64,000 bases of DNA from Calvatia gigantea (lineage: Eukaryota; Basidiomycota; Agaricomycetes; Agaricales; Lycoperdaceae), in the NCBI GenBank assembly GCA_025093985.1, contig JACAAK010000001.1, positions 124,001 through 188,000 on the forward strand. The letters run 5' to 3'. This document shows, one piece after another, positions 46,101 through 57,500 of this stretch. How positions within the stretch are numbered: the first letter of the stretch is position 1; every line of letters begins with the position of its first letter. The notes beneath the pieces are model-generated. The model worked only from the letters and a program-made list of their open reading frames with translations, was not told where the DNA came from and did no database searches. The translations under genes were made by a program, and so were the position numbers.

Positions 46101-47571
46101 CTGCCTCATCGAGGCGGCCAATTGACACAAGTGTATAGCTGGCCTCTGGGGAGTATAAGACTTCCTTTAGCCGTAATTTTGAGGTTGTCCCTCCATTCGG
46201 TATGTCGAGGATAACATCTCCCTTGCCAATAGCACTGAAATTCTGTTTATTTGCAGCACGGAGAGGTCGTGACAGGGTGCTCTCGAATGTGGTAAAGGCA
46301 TCGCGATATGGGGAAATGTGTTGTGATGTCCCTGAATCGAAAATCTCGATCCGCATTGTGGTAAGTGGTTCCTGGACCTGGCCTACAGTGACTTCATCAC
46401 TGATATCGCACACATTGGCGTCAGAGTTGTCCTCTTCGACGGCTTCCTCAATGAACCACTCCCCTTCAAGATCACCTATTTCCATTGTTATCGACGAGGA
46501 CACCCAATCATCATCGTCATCCACCCTGGTATCTGACTCATCATCTTCGGCACCAATCTCTACGGCAAGAGACTCATCGAAGTCATCTTCAACGATGTTA
46601 GCCGAACTACTACCACCACCCTTTCCCTTTCCTTGAGGGCCGGTCCCACCACTGTGGTTTCCATCCCGAGTGGTCTTCTTCTTAGGGCATTCACGCCGCC
46701 AGTGTCCGAATTCTCCACATTCGTGGCACTTCCCCTTTCTTCCACCCTTCTTCGGCTGCCATGCTGGCTTGCCTCCACCTCTGACAAACATGGCATCGTC
46801 TGCATCCGGCTTGGATAAGGATTTCCCAGAATGGTTAGATCGGGTGTGCTCCCATTCATCACTGATCAGAATGATCAAGACATCAGGGTCTATAGTATGG
46901 TTAAGGGATGAGTGAAGGCGGGTGGCCGAGAGCTGTCCAGATGCGAAATTTGAGAGCCAACGAGGTAGGGAAGATATAACTGTGCTTTGGTAGTCATCGT
47001 CACTGATTTGGACACTGACAGCTGACAATTCATTTCGCTTTGCACTAAGGCCATTCAAGAAGAGTCGAACATCACCCTTGTCTGGGCAATGGGATGCCAT
47101 GAAGTCGCGATGAAGGCATGCCTGTGAGAAGGCACCCTTGTAAGTGTATTCCTGAACAACATTGTCCCACATCATTTTGACACTGGAGCACCGAGCGATG
47201 GTCATAAGGGTTGAGTCGGGGATTTTTTGGAATAACAGGGATCTCGCGACACGCTCGTTTTGGTCCCATGTGTCAATCATCTCCTGGGTGACTGTAGGTG
47301 CAGGAGGTGTCAGAATGGCATCAGGTGAAGGTGAAGGGGTTGTTGATCCCTCTGGTGCCTTTAGTGTACCAGAGGTACTCGCAGAGGGTGAGGGCTCAGC
47401 CAGGGCAGGTCCAGGGAGCTTCATGCGCTTCTTCGTTCCGTCAAAGTGGCCCCAGAGGCCTCTCATCTCGACTTCGGTCATGAACCTGAGTGAAAACACA
47501 GCCCAGTTCGTACCTGCCAGCTCAAGTTTGGGAACAGAAGAGGGGAGAGCATTATTCATGGTTGAGGCCAT
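43192..47571 (-). pseudogene. Copia family 2 gag-pol polyprotein, interrupted by two TGA codons
   Basis: ATG 47571 opens gag (KLELAGTNWAVFSLRF). A CCHC zinc knuckle CHECGEFGHWRREC sits at about 46688-46730. Protease DSGTSQHISP is at about 46326, integrase has HRHLGH..CEACVFAK, WGPA, HSDRGGEYTG (about 45525) and GIAERRNRT, and reverse transcriptase has SKWVYKVKKD, GAYLNGKL and TLYGLKQSGRRWY. The RT metal-binding motif reads HVDDCTLAG at about 44135, and RNase H has ESEYVAATHA. TGA codons at 44221-44223 (before the YVDD-type box) and 43549-43551 (in RNase H) each look like CGA with a C-to-T change. Without them the frame would be continuous for about 1460 codons. Confidence 0.93.
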
Positions 47572-47616
47572 AATGTTCGCGCAAGCAATAATCTGTATTA
47601 GAATAGCAACAGGTCG

Positions 47617-47628
47617 GGGCCCATAACC
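47617..47628 (-). promoter_or_regulatory. Primer-binding site of copia family 2
   Basis: Minus-strand GGTTATGGGCCC directly after the 5' LTR, identical to the family 1 site and complementary to the initiator tRNA-Met anticodon arm. Confidence 0.8.
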
Positions 47629-47991
47629 TGTAGAAAATCTGTATAAACTCAGTAACTCGTTATACGCACGAGAACTATATATATTAGTCACCTGTATAAA
47701 CTGGTGATAGAATGAGCTTGGGTCTGGCTACGGAAGGAAGGATAACATACCTCAGTAACTCGTTATACGCACGAGAACTGAGGTATTCAGCTAATGAGAC
47801 TATGGTACTTAAGCAATATCATAAGGCAGGGTCGTATGCGAAAACTTCGTGTATCTAAGAGTCACGGCACTATGTTAAGTGTCCGTCTACGAAATAGGTG
47901 CCCACCGTGTAAGTCTAACTGGCACGACAGTGGACGCTCTGATGGCCAGTATGGCACTCCGCATGTCTCGGAGCGGTTTGGCAATTCAACA
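47629..47991 (-). repeat. 5' LTR of copia family 2
   Basis: 363 bp, TGTTG at 47991 to ACA at 47629. It differs from the 3' LTR by about three C/T or G/A changes. Confidence 0.93.
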
Positions 47992-47996
47992 CGGCC
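47992..47996. repeat. Target-site duplication of copia family 2 (CGGCC), right
   Basis: Partner of 42817-42821. Confidence 0.85.
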
Positions 47997-50087
47997 CTGT
48001 TTGTGATTTGCTTTATATCGAGGATGGTAGGTGAAATATTTCTTCCAGGAAGGGTTACGGCTTCCTTGCTTCCTTCGTTTCATTGCAGGAGTCGGAGAAT
48101 CGATCATAAGCTGGGCAATTGACAACAGGATCACGTGCGTGACGACTTGAGTGACTTTCCCAGACTTGACCTCTACCATTTATGGACAAAGTCGCAGTCA
48201 AGTCGACAAGTCTTCGACGTGACTTGTGCAACTTGTCACTCGAACGCACAACACTACCTGGGAAGGTCAACCCCACGGGATCTGAGAAGTTCAATGTTGA
48301 CAACGTCGGAGTGGAAATGGAAACGCTATGCGTGCTCCGCATCCTTATTAAACTGAGTGAGGAATAACGTTGGCTTGTTCACAGGTTATTTGCCGCTGAG
48401 TGTCATGACGGCCGATCTTGCAGTCGACAGCGCAGGATTCGAGTACTGACACAACAGTACTTGTGAAAAAAGTTTCTTTCGCCAGATGTTCCATGAGCGT
48501 TTGCTGACTCTTGTTGGCCACTGGTTTACGCCCAGTGAGAAACGGATTAAGCCGGGGTCACCTGGGGTGAGCTTTTTCGAGGGCCCGGGAAAAGCTCATT
48601 CCAGGTTCCTGCAGGACACACCGTGACGAAACTGAGTCGCCTGCACTAAGCCTCAGTGAGCTGGTCACCACTTCGACATTCCGTGTTATTCCGGGTGACT
48701 ACAGGTATTTGATATACATAACGATTTTCTCGAGCTACAGCCACCACTAGGTACCCCGCCCCAATCCCCCCTCCATTCCACTGAGTCGGCTCCCCTACAG
48801 TGGCATCCCGCCATCACATACATCGCGCCTTGCTGCCCATCGCCACCATCATCATGCGCATCCCACTGTGCCTTATCACTCCGATCTCTACACGTCCACC
48901 CCCCTGCTGCTCCGATCCCAAGGCCTCCGTCCTTCGTGTCATCATGTAGCTACAGGTTGAAGTTGTTAAAGGCGCTTGCGGCATGAAAGAAGGACAATAA
49001 CACACCTTTCATTCTATTTTCTTTTACCCTTCTTCCAGTAAATCTTTGCAACGAAACTACACCGTGCTCATTGTCAGTAATGTGTGCAGGTTGAGGAACC
49101 CAACACCTACATCCGCACCTGGATCCATCTCGGCCTGAATGAAGGAAGACTAAATGTAGATTTGAGTGTTGATATGACGGCATATGTGGAAATGAGAATT
49201 CACTATTTTAGTCGCCAATGCCGGAAGGTTGTGACTCGCTGTAGTCCTCCGCGATGTCCAAGTTTGTTTTCCGGCCGAGCACACCAATCACGAGCGTCAA
49301 GTTTCTTATGCAAATCAAGTTAGTGACCAAGAACGGAATAGTGAATAAGATCGACTCTGGTGATCTTCGTCAAGGATGGTGAAAATGTCCTCCACTTGCG
49401 ACTTGCGACGCTGAGCCTTTGAAAACCACTCCAGAGCATCCCAATATTCCCTACAATGCTTGAACTCAATGTGATGGCAGTCACGAAATCAGACTAGCAT
49501 TGTTGGTTCAAGAGAACACTTATCCCTTCGTCAAGTTCGAAGGTAGGTTTAGCTGTGTTGTTCGAGACATTGGGTGTCGATTCCGCAATTTCCTAGGCTT
49601 TCAAACCAGCTATGAAAGCACCAAACCCTGCCAATACGGCTACGGCAACCTGTTTTTAGCTGGCCGAATGTGTTTGCTGGTGCTCGCTTTGCTCTCGTGT
49701 TTGCACTCTCGCTGCCTTCGCCTTAATACTTTGCCACAGAACTGTAAGCAAACCATCACTGTAATAAAATGGTTGACCTAAACACTTCCAATGCATTCGC
49801 TGTTAAAGATTGGTCGTGCGGCCTTGGAAAGCCTAACAAGGGACCACAGGAGCTAGGTGCACTGCAGTGTATTCGGTGGGGAAAGGGGTTTGTTGGTGAC
49901 TAGGGTTTGTTCTGTTTGTGAGTTCTCGTCTCCTATTTGCATGTAGTTCTATTTGTGCATAGAAAACTCCCACAATGTCGTTGAACGTTAAAGCTTCGAT
50001 TATGCTCCCTATTATACCGCCGACTTGGTGGTGCTATCTGAAGCGTCCCATACTGTCCTCAAGCATGATACACGTTCCTATGTGACC
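47997..50087. other. Host spacer, partly matching the D-block spacer
   Basis: No gene is supported. From about 48460 (TTCTTTCGCCAGATGTTCCATG) it matches 62340 onward, and 49795-50087 matches 63120-63430 (for example TTCTGTTTGTGAGTTCTCGTCTCC). It is therefore the continuation of the segmental duplication that starts near 39880. Confidence 0.6.
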
Positions 50088-50848
50088 TGCACCTTCTCAA
50101 TGAATGTCGGAAAGTGGAACAAATCCGTAGGATCCACCATTGCTTTCAACCGCTGAAGGCGACCATAGTACTGGCCAAAGTACAAATGTTGCCCTGCCAC
50201 CACAATCAACCTCGCTGTTTTCCTGATGCTCGTCACTTACAGTCCTGCAATTTATTGTCAAGATGATTGGGGTATGCGCTGCAAGGAAATCTGGTATGTA
50301 ACGTCTCCACGAACTTGACTTCTCAGTGCTCACCTGTAACCCCAGCTTGGCGGGTTATTCGTGATTATGCTGTCAACCATCCCTTGAAATACGTGCGTAA
50401 ATACGATCTCCCACAGCATCCGAGTCAGGTCAAACCAACTTACCGTCAACGAACGAGAATCCGGACTGCGGGAACGGAGGCTCAGTGCTGGACGTAAACC
50501 CATGAAATTGAATAAGGAATAGTGCGTTCCTGTTGGCGAATGCCGTGCTGTCGAGCGGCACAGTGTTGACAACTGACCCTGGGCCTCCGAATTCCTCGAC
50601 TTCAATGAACCAATCCTACACGGGAGGTTTGAATGAAGGCGAACGCCCCCTCTCTTTGTAGGTATTGGCGCACCAGTCCTGATGAAAATCCTTCGTTTGC
50701 GAGGTATTCCATAAATGCTCTCTGGCTCTCCCGCATCATTGGTTGGTCCTCTGGCGTTAAAAGTGACATGACATAGAAGGTTTCATGTCCATCTGGGACG
50801 TCACTCGTATTTAACCTGCCGCCTTTTCCACCGGCGAACGCGACACTA
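50088..50848 (-). pseudogene. FAD-linked oxidoreductase (berberine-bridge type), C-terminal fragment
   Basis: Only the last part of a BBE-type flavoprotein is present. It reads GGRLNTSDVPDGHETFY and EDQPMMRESQRAFMEYL near 50700-50830, then WFIEVEEFGGPGSVVN near 50560-50610 and FPQSGFSF before an intron. It ends with the family's C-terminal signature YYGRLQRLKAMVDPTDLFHF and stop TAG 50088-50090. At least two introns fit. The upstream FAD-binding domain is missing because the copia fragment at 50849 abuts it. By chance the frame runs from copia RNase H into the oxidase. The second copy is at 63435. Confidence 0.78.
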
Positions 50849-53800
50849 TCAATGTACGTTTCCTTGGTAGATAAATAACAGGTAGTAAAGGTCCCATCAG
50901 AAACATGTTCACGAATAAATGATGTTTGATGTCTATGTGCTTGGTCCTTCCATGAAAACGAGAGTCCTTGGTGAGATCGATACTGCTGGTGCAATCCATA
51001 TAGACAGTGATGGGAAGTGAAACGGGCATCTCCAGTTCAGCTAGAAGTTGAACCAACCATAATCCATACTTGACAGTGTAAGCTCCAGCCATGTATTCCC
51101 TCTCAGTTGATGAGTCCCCAACTGTAGGCTGTTTCTTACTGACAGTGATAATAGATTTATCACCCATCTGAAGACACAACCAGTGACAGCTCGACGATCG
51201 TCAGGGTCCTCAGCTCCAGATGCATCAGAATAGCCAGTAAGGGTCAGGTGACGATTATCCTTGGATTTTCCTCCCAAGACTTGGACAATATCACGGAGTA
51301 CCAGCGAAGTATTGGAGTACATGCTGGGTAGCCTTCCAGTGCTTTGGTCCAGGGTTGGAGTGAATTGAGCAAGGAAGCGAGCAGCAAATCCGATGTCTGG
51401 GCGAGAGATGAGCGATATCCAGGTGAGAGCTCCTACAAGTTCACGATAGGGAGTCTTAGCCATTTGCTGTTTCTCTTCCTTGGTCTGAGGTCCATCAGCC
51501 TTAGAGAGTTTACAGCCAGGATCGAGTGGGAGTGATGTAGGATGGCAGTTCTGCATATGAAATCGCTTGAGAGTGGTATCGATGTACTGGCGATGAGAGA
51601 TGGAAATGGTTCGAGCTAGACGGTCCTCAATGAGAAGAAATCCCATGAGCCAATTCGGATCCTCCTCCTTCATGTCGAAGAGCTTGTGAAGTTGGGAGCG
51701 AACATGCTTGAGTTCATCCTGTGAGCATGAAGTACTGAACATGTTGTCGACATGGATGGCGATGATGGTAGTACCAGACTCCAGCTTGCGATAGAATACT
51801 GCATTATCGGTGTGGAGCTGTTTGAAGTGGATAGATGTAAGACGCTCAACCATGTACTTGTACCAGAGACGGGCAGCTTGTTTGAGTCCATACAGACTTC
51901 GGATGAGTAGTAGCGCCCTGTTGGTACCATCTTCAAAGCCAGGTGGTTGCTTCATGTAGATGATACAGTCGAGGTTGCTGTGTAAGAAAGCACCAGTGAC
52001 ATCATCTTGAGCACGTTCCCAACCAAGGGTAGCGGATAGGTGAAGGATGAGCTTGATTGACTCCAGACGAGTGGTAGGAGAGAAGGTATCGTCATATTCG
52101 AGACCAGGGATCTGATTGAAACCTTGGGCGACGAGACGAGCCTTGTATCGGAGTACTTCTCCTTCAGGTCCGAACTTGATCACGTAGGTCCATCGACAAC
52201 CAACAGCAGTCCTCTCCTTCGGCATCTTCTCAGCTCTCCAGGTTCCTTGAGTAGAGTGGAGAGATATCTCTTCCCTCATAGCTTTCCACCAGTTGTCGGC
52301 ATCAGGTCCAGTGATAGCCTCCTCGAAGCTCTGAGGGATGACTGGGCCATAGGCAGCTAGGTAGGCAATGTGAGCGAGGTCGCCTTCAGGAGTGTGCTCA
52401 ACAGCTTCGTGCTCAGGAATTGTAGGAGGTAGTTGGTATTTGGAGGTTGGATTGTTGAGACGATTAGCTCGAGCTTTACGTATTTTCTGACGCTGTTTCT
52501 TGGCTTCGAATTCCTTAACTGCTTGTTCCTTGTTGGCTTGTTTGATCCATGATGGTCGAGAGATTCGGGTAGTTCGTCGAGGCTCAGATGGATTAGGAAT
52601 GGAGGAAGGAATAGGATTGGGATTAGCAGTCGAAGGAGCTGGGTGAGGATCAGGAATGGATGGAGGAGTGGTGAATGGAGGATCGGAAGGTATAGGAGAT
52701 GAACGAGGGAGAGGCGAACCAGTCTCCTCAGGTATAGGGATGGAGTTAGGATGACTCCGAGAATGAGTGGGATCATCAATGTTCACCCCCTCACTTGTGA
52801 CAGGAGGCATAGATGTATCAATACCTGGGTGGTTCACTGTCTCATAGACGATGACATCCTGAGATACCTGAAATGACCTCTTCGAAGGGATCCATATCTT
52901 CCACGAAGTGGAGGCAGGATCGAAGCCACAGAATACCCCTTCAGTAGAGTGGGCATCAAGCTTTCCTCGTCGAAGTTCATGTGGTGTGCGAACATGGCAG
53001 CGTGATCCGAAAATTCGGAAGGCGGAGACACTGGGCTTCTCATTGAAGAATGCCTGGTAAGGAGTGATGTGGTTGAGTGTCTTGGTTGGACTGTGATTAC
53101 GAGCATTGCTAGCATACTGGTGAGCTTCAGGCCAAAAGCCATCAGCCATACCAGCCTCCTTCAACATGGTGAGGGCATGCTTATGAGTAGTACGATTGAA
53201 TCGTTCGGCTACACCGTTTTGTTGAGGAGTGTGTGGAGCTGACATCTCGTGGGTGATACCCTTGTCCTTGAAGTATGACTTGAGTGCATGTCCTGTAAAT
53301 TCGCCACCGCGGTCTGATCGAAAATAGACCACTTTGTTGCCAATTCGGTTCTCGAGAGAGGTGATGAGGTCTCGGAGGTGTTGTCGAGCATCGCTCTTCT
53401 GCTTAAGAAAGATCTTCCAGCCCATCCTCGAAAAGTCATCAACGACAATGAGGACATGGTGGTACCCTTCAATAGAAGTGGAGAAAGGGCCTTGGAGATC
53501 GGCATGAAGGCGCTCAAGGGGTCGTTTCGCTCGTTGCGAAGCTTGCTGAGGGAAGGGAGCTTGTGGATGCTTGCCGAGGGCACACCCTGCACATGCATTG
53601 AGTCGATCTGAGGTCTTGAGATCAAGCCCGGAGACCATCTGATGCTTAGCTAGGTGTCGGAGGTATTCCTCATTGAGGTGCCCAAGTCGGCGATGCCAGA
53701 GATCCAGTGACGATATGTCAGAGGAGATAGCAGCGAAGGCTAGCGAAGATGGAGGTGAAGTCTCGAGGGGATAAGAGCAGGTGAGGTGGTAGAGGCCATT

Positions 53801-54105
53801 TCGTTGGAGATGTCCTTCCATAACGATTTTGGCCTTCTTGTTAATTTGACCAATCCCCCCTTCTTTCGAATTTCAAGGCCTTTTTGATCCATTCGGCTCT
53901 CAGAAATGAGGTTGTCGCGAGCATTGGGACAGTATTTGACATCGAGGAGAGTGACGATGCGAGCAGGGCGGCCTTTCACGGTGACGAGGAGCTTAATGTT
54001 CCCCACACCTGTGGAATGTAGCTGAGGGCCGTCGGCATTGATACCTCCAATAATATCGTTGCGAGGTGTGAATGTTGTGAATGCCAATCGTTGGTTACAT
54101 ATGTG
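50849..54105 (-). mobile_element. Copia family 3, pol fragment without LTRs
   Basis: A third copia lineage is truncated on both sides. It begins within the protease (CNQRLAFTTFTPRNDIIGG), where the family 1 copy is inserted at 54106. It continues through integrase (LWHRRLGHLN, CAGCALGKH, VVDDFSRMGW, FRSDRGGEFTG, NGVAERFNRT) and reverse transcriptase (WTYVIKFGPEGEVLRYKARL, SLYGLKQAARLWY). It ends in RNase H (STEREYMAGAYT, KHIDIKHHL). The RT metal-binding box reads HVDNMFS, with Asn for the second Asp. Frame shifts lie near 53850 (G-run) and 51180. No LTR is visible, so this is a dead relic. Confidence 0.9.
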
Positions 54106-54513
54106 TGTTAAGACGAGTACACCACGATAGCATAAGCTAGTGGCGGAGGGGAGTCGTACTCACTGGGTTTGTTGAGATGATAATTGTAGACCGTAGCTAG
54201 AGGATATCTTAGAGGAATGATGGGCAAAGAGTAGACTGAATTGTCTAAAGAATGTACGCATACTACATAGGTCTTATATATCTAATGTCTCTGGTCTGTG
54301 CGCCGTTCTACCTAATACAGGTGAGGTCTTATCTGCCAGTAGCATATACAGAGCATACTGCGTACATTGTTCTATTTAATAGACCATGACCAGCAACCTA
54401 GAGTGCGGTCTAGTACATTGTCCGTTATCTCTCTTCAAGAGTGAAGTACTCAAGAACCCGTTTCAGCTATGAATAGACTGAACCAACGTAGTGGTACGGA
54501 TCGAGATTCAACA
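54106..54513 (-). repeat. 3' LTR of the truncated family 1 copy
   Basis: 408 bp, ends as in the full element, with about a dozen differences from the LTRs at 31806 and 39209. It is therefore clearly older than that insertion. Confidence 0.92.
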
Positions 54514-57500
54514 CTCCTCCTCACTTGAAGGAGGGAGATTAACGTTTCATCGATCGAGCGGCTTTATCCCATGCTTCGATATCGGAACCGAAAAATCAGT
54601 CCAAGCTCAGGGCGGAAGAGATTGATTTTGGTTACACCAAGATTCTTTGTAAAGATATCGGCGGGATTGTCTTGTGAAGACACATCACCAATAACAATAA
54701 TACCCTCCTCAACTAATTCTCGCACATAGTGGTAATGAATATCCACGTGCTTCGATCGTTTTTCAACAATGGGATTTTCAGTCCAGAATTTGGACCCATC
54801 GTTGTCGCCGTAGAGAATAGGAGTTGGGTGCTCAATTTTGAGCTCCTCCAGAAGCTGTGACAGCCATTTCACTTGTCGTGAAGCGTCCGACAGTTCTTTG
54901 TATTCCGCCTCAGTGGATGATAGCGAAACCGTCTTTTGTCGCCGCGAAGTCCAGGTAACAGCACCGGACGCGATCAGACAAACGTTTCCCGAAACAGATC
55001 GGCGGGTTTCTGTATCTTGAGCCCAGTCCGAGTCACTGAGACATTCCAGCGTGACCGCGGATTTCCCAGTATCGCCTTCATATTTCAATGCATAGTTCCT
55101 TGTCATTGACAAGTACTTTAGTACATGAATTCCAGCGTGATAGTGCTCAGGAGCGGGGTTAGCGGCATGTTGTGCCAGCTTAACTACGGCAAAGGCTATG
55201 TCGGGCCTAGTACTGATCATCAAGTACATTAAAGATCCAACCAATTGTTGGTACTTTAGACGGAAGGGGGTCGTTGCAGTTCCTTTGTTCGTAATGAACT
55301 GGAAGCCAGCTGGTAATGGCGTTTTAGCCGCGGCAGACTGCGGAACCTGGAAGCGCTGTAAGATCTTATCCAGGTATTTAACCTGTTGGATGAAGATTTG
55401 ACGCTTGGAGCGATTCCTCGTGATTTTCATCCCAAGGAATTCTTCACAGGGACCATGGTCTCTGCATTCCCACTTTTTGGTGAACTTTCCCTTCAACTCA
55501 TTGAGGAGGGGGGAGTTTTTCTTTCCCAAGAAATTCACGTCATCAACGTAGACAATGGCTACTACTAGCTCTTTTGTTTTCGGATGTCTGTGAAAGTAGA
55601 CGGCGTAGTCAGATTTGCAGCGGGTAAATCCCAGCTCAATCATGGATTGATGCAATTCTTTCCACCACTGGCGACCGGCTTGTTTAAGGCCGTAAATCGC
55701 TCATCTAAGTCTCCATACTTTTCCTTCCTGCCCGGGAAGTCGAAACCCTTCGGGCTGTTCCATGTATATTTCCTCATCCAGTTTGCCATATAAATAGGCA
55801 GTTTTTACGTCAACGCTATGCATATCCCAATCGTGGATTGCAGCGAGTGCGAAGCTTACGCGCGCTGACTCGTAGCGGACAACTGGTGAGAAAAGCTCGT
55901 TATAGTCGATGCCTTCAATCTGCGAGAACCCCTTCGCAACTAAGCGAGCTCGCAGGCGGCCATCGGACTTTTCGAGAAATACCCAACGGTTTTTAACCGT
56001 CCTCCTTCCTTTCGGAAGATCTACCAATTCATATACTCCGCGTTTTTTTCAATGCGTCGAGTTCCTCGATACACGTAGCCATCCATTTTGCCTTGATAGG
56101 CTCAGGAAGCTTAAGCATGTCACGGAAAGTTTCAGGCTCTCCGTGTGCGGTATTATGTACCGTCTGTATCAAGAAATCGATCAGTTTTACTCCTCCCTCA
56201 GCGACAAGCCTTTCAATATCCATATCATTTACGTCATGAGACGTTGGATCATTGATTTCAGGCATAGGCGGCAGTTCCGGACGTGGAGGGAGCTGAAATG
56301 GAGGCATATCAAAGGGTTGTGGCGGATACCGCTCAGCACGAACCCTTTGCCTCACATATTCAGGATGGTTAGTCCTTGCTCTTCGCTCACGGATAACTTC
56401 GTCCGAAGGGGCATTGGTGCGTATGCGCTGCCTTTGCCTCTGCTGCTCTTGTCGGTGAGTCCGATCTATTTCTCTTTCAATCGAAATTGGACGCCTTCTC
56501 TCCCCGTATGTATTTCCTGGTCTAACAGGAGGCCTGCCTTGTCGTTCAGAACGACGCGGCTCTACCTGGTCAGAACCAACAGCACGACGTTTGGGAACAG
56601 GGATTGGGAACTCCTCGTTTCTCGGTGTCCCATACATCTCTGTCCACATGCCAATTATCACGTACATCAGGTTCTTCCTCAACGGTCGTTCCACGCGAAG
56701 GTGGCGACTCAGGTGGAGGAACCCAAGGTGGCGTATTGCCAGGTGATGGCCGTCGTGAATCTATGCTGTCCGGCGGAGTAGACTCTCGTCGGGGTAAAGG
56801 AGGTGAAGGCGGAGAATATTTCGGTTTAAATGGTGGAGAAACCGGAGGTAATTTCACTGGATGATCAGGCGGAGGTGGAACAATTCCAGCGTCATCCGAA
56901 GATGGCGGAATAGTTGGTTCATTCTCTAATCCTGGTCTAGGCAGATTTCTCTCTCCTCCGTGATTAGGCCGGTTACTGCTATCCGGCACTGAATCGGGGC
57001 ATTTAGGGAAAATCCCTCGTCGAACAAGGCGTTTGGTGATATAAAATCACGTTGCCTGCCGTGTGCCGCATAAAGACGTAGTTTTTACTGCCTTTGTATC
57101 CAAGAAAGATCATCATCTCGGATTTTGCGGACAATTTGTTTGGGCGGATCTCATCGGGTAAATATACATACGCGCCGCATCCAAACACACGGATATGGGA
57201 CAGATTTGGCTTTTCCCTCGAATAACACTCAAAAGGTGTCTTCCACTGCAGACGCTGGACTGGTGTGCGATTATATAAATGCACAGCTGTATTCAACGCA
57301 AATTCCCACCACGAGTCAGGTAGACATGCCTGTAGCCTTATAGCTTGGGCTTTCTCGTGTAGGGTGCGGTTCAGTCTCTCTGCTCTCCCATTCTGCTGAT
57401 GTGCATAGGGAGCAGTGGTCTCGTGGGTAATTCCACGCGCCGCGAGTCCTGCCAATAACCTCTCATTGACATATTCTCCTCCATTATCGGTGCGAAGTCG

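Larger units (their letters stand above)
42822..47991 (-). mobile_element. Ty1/copia retrotransposon, family 2, full length, 5170 bp
   Basis: 363-bp LTRs at both ends, 5-bp CGGCC target duplication, an initiator-tRNA primer site, a polypurine tract and one gag-pol frame, all on the minus strand. The two LTRs differ at about three positions, all transitions. The coding frame is intact apart from two TGA codons, so this is a recent but inactivated insertion. It is unrelated to family 1 in LTR sequence. Confidence 0.95.

Noticed and set aside
50602..50994. Apparent fusion protein of copia RNase H and FAD oxidoreductase
   Set aside because: The frame stays open by chance across the junction near 50848 between a truncated retroelement and a truncated host gene; both parts lack their catalytic cores.
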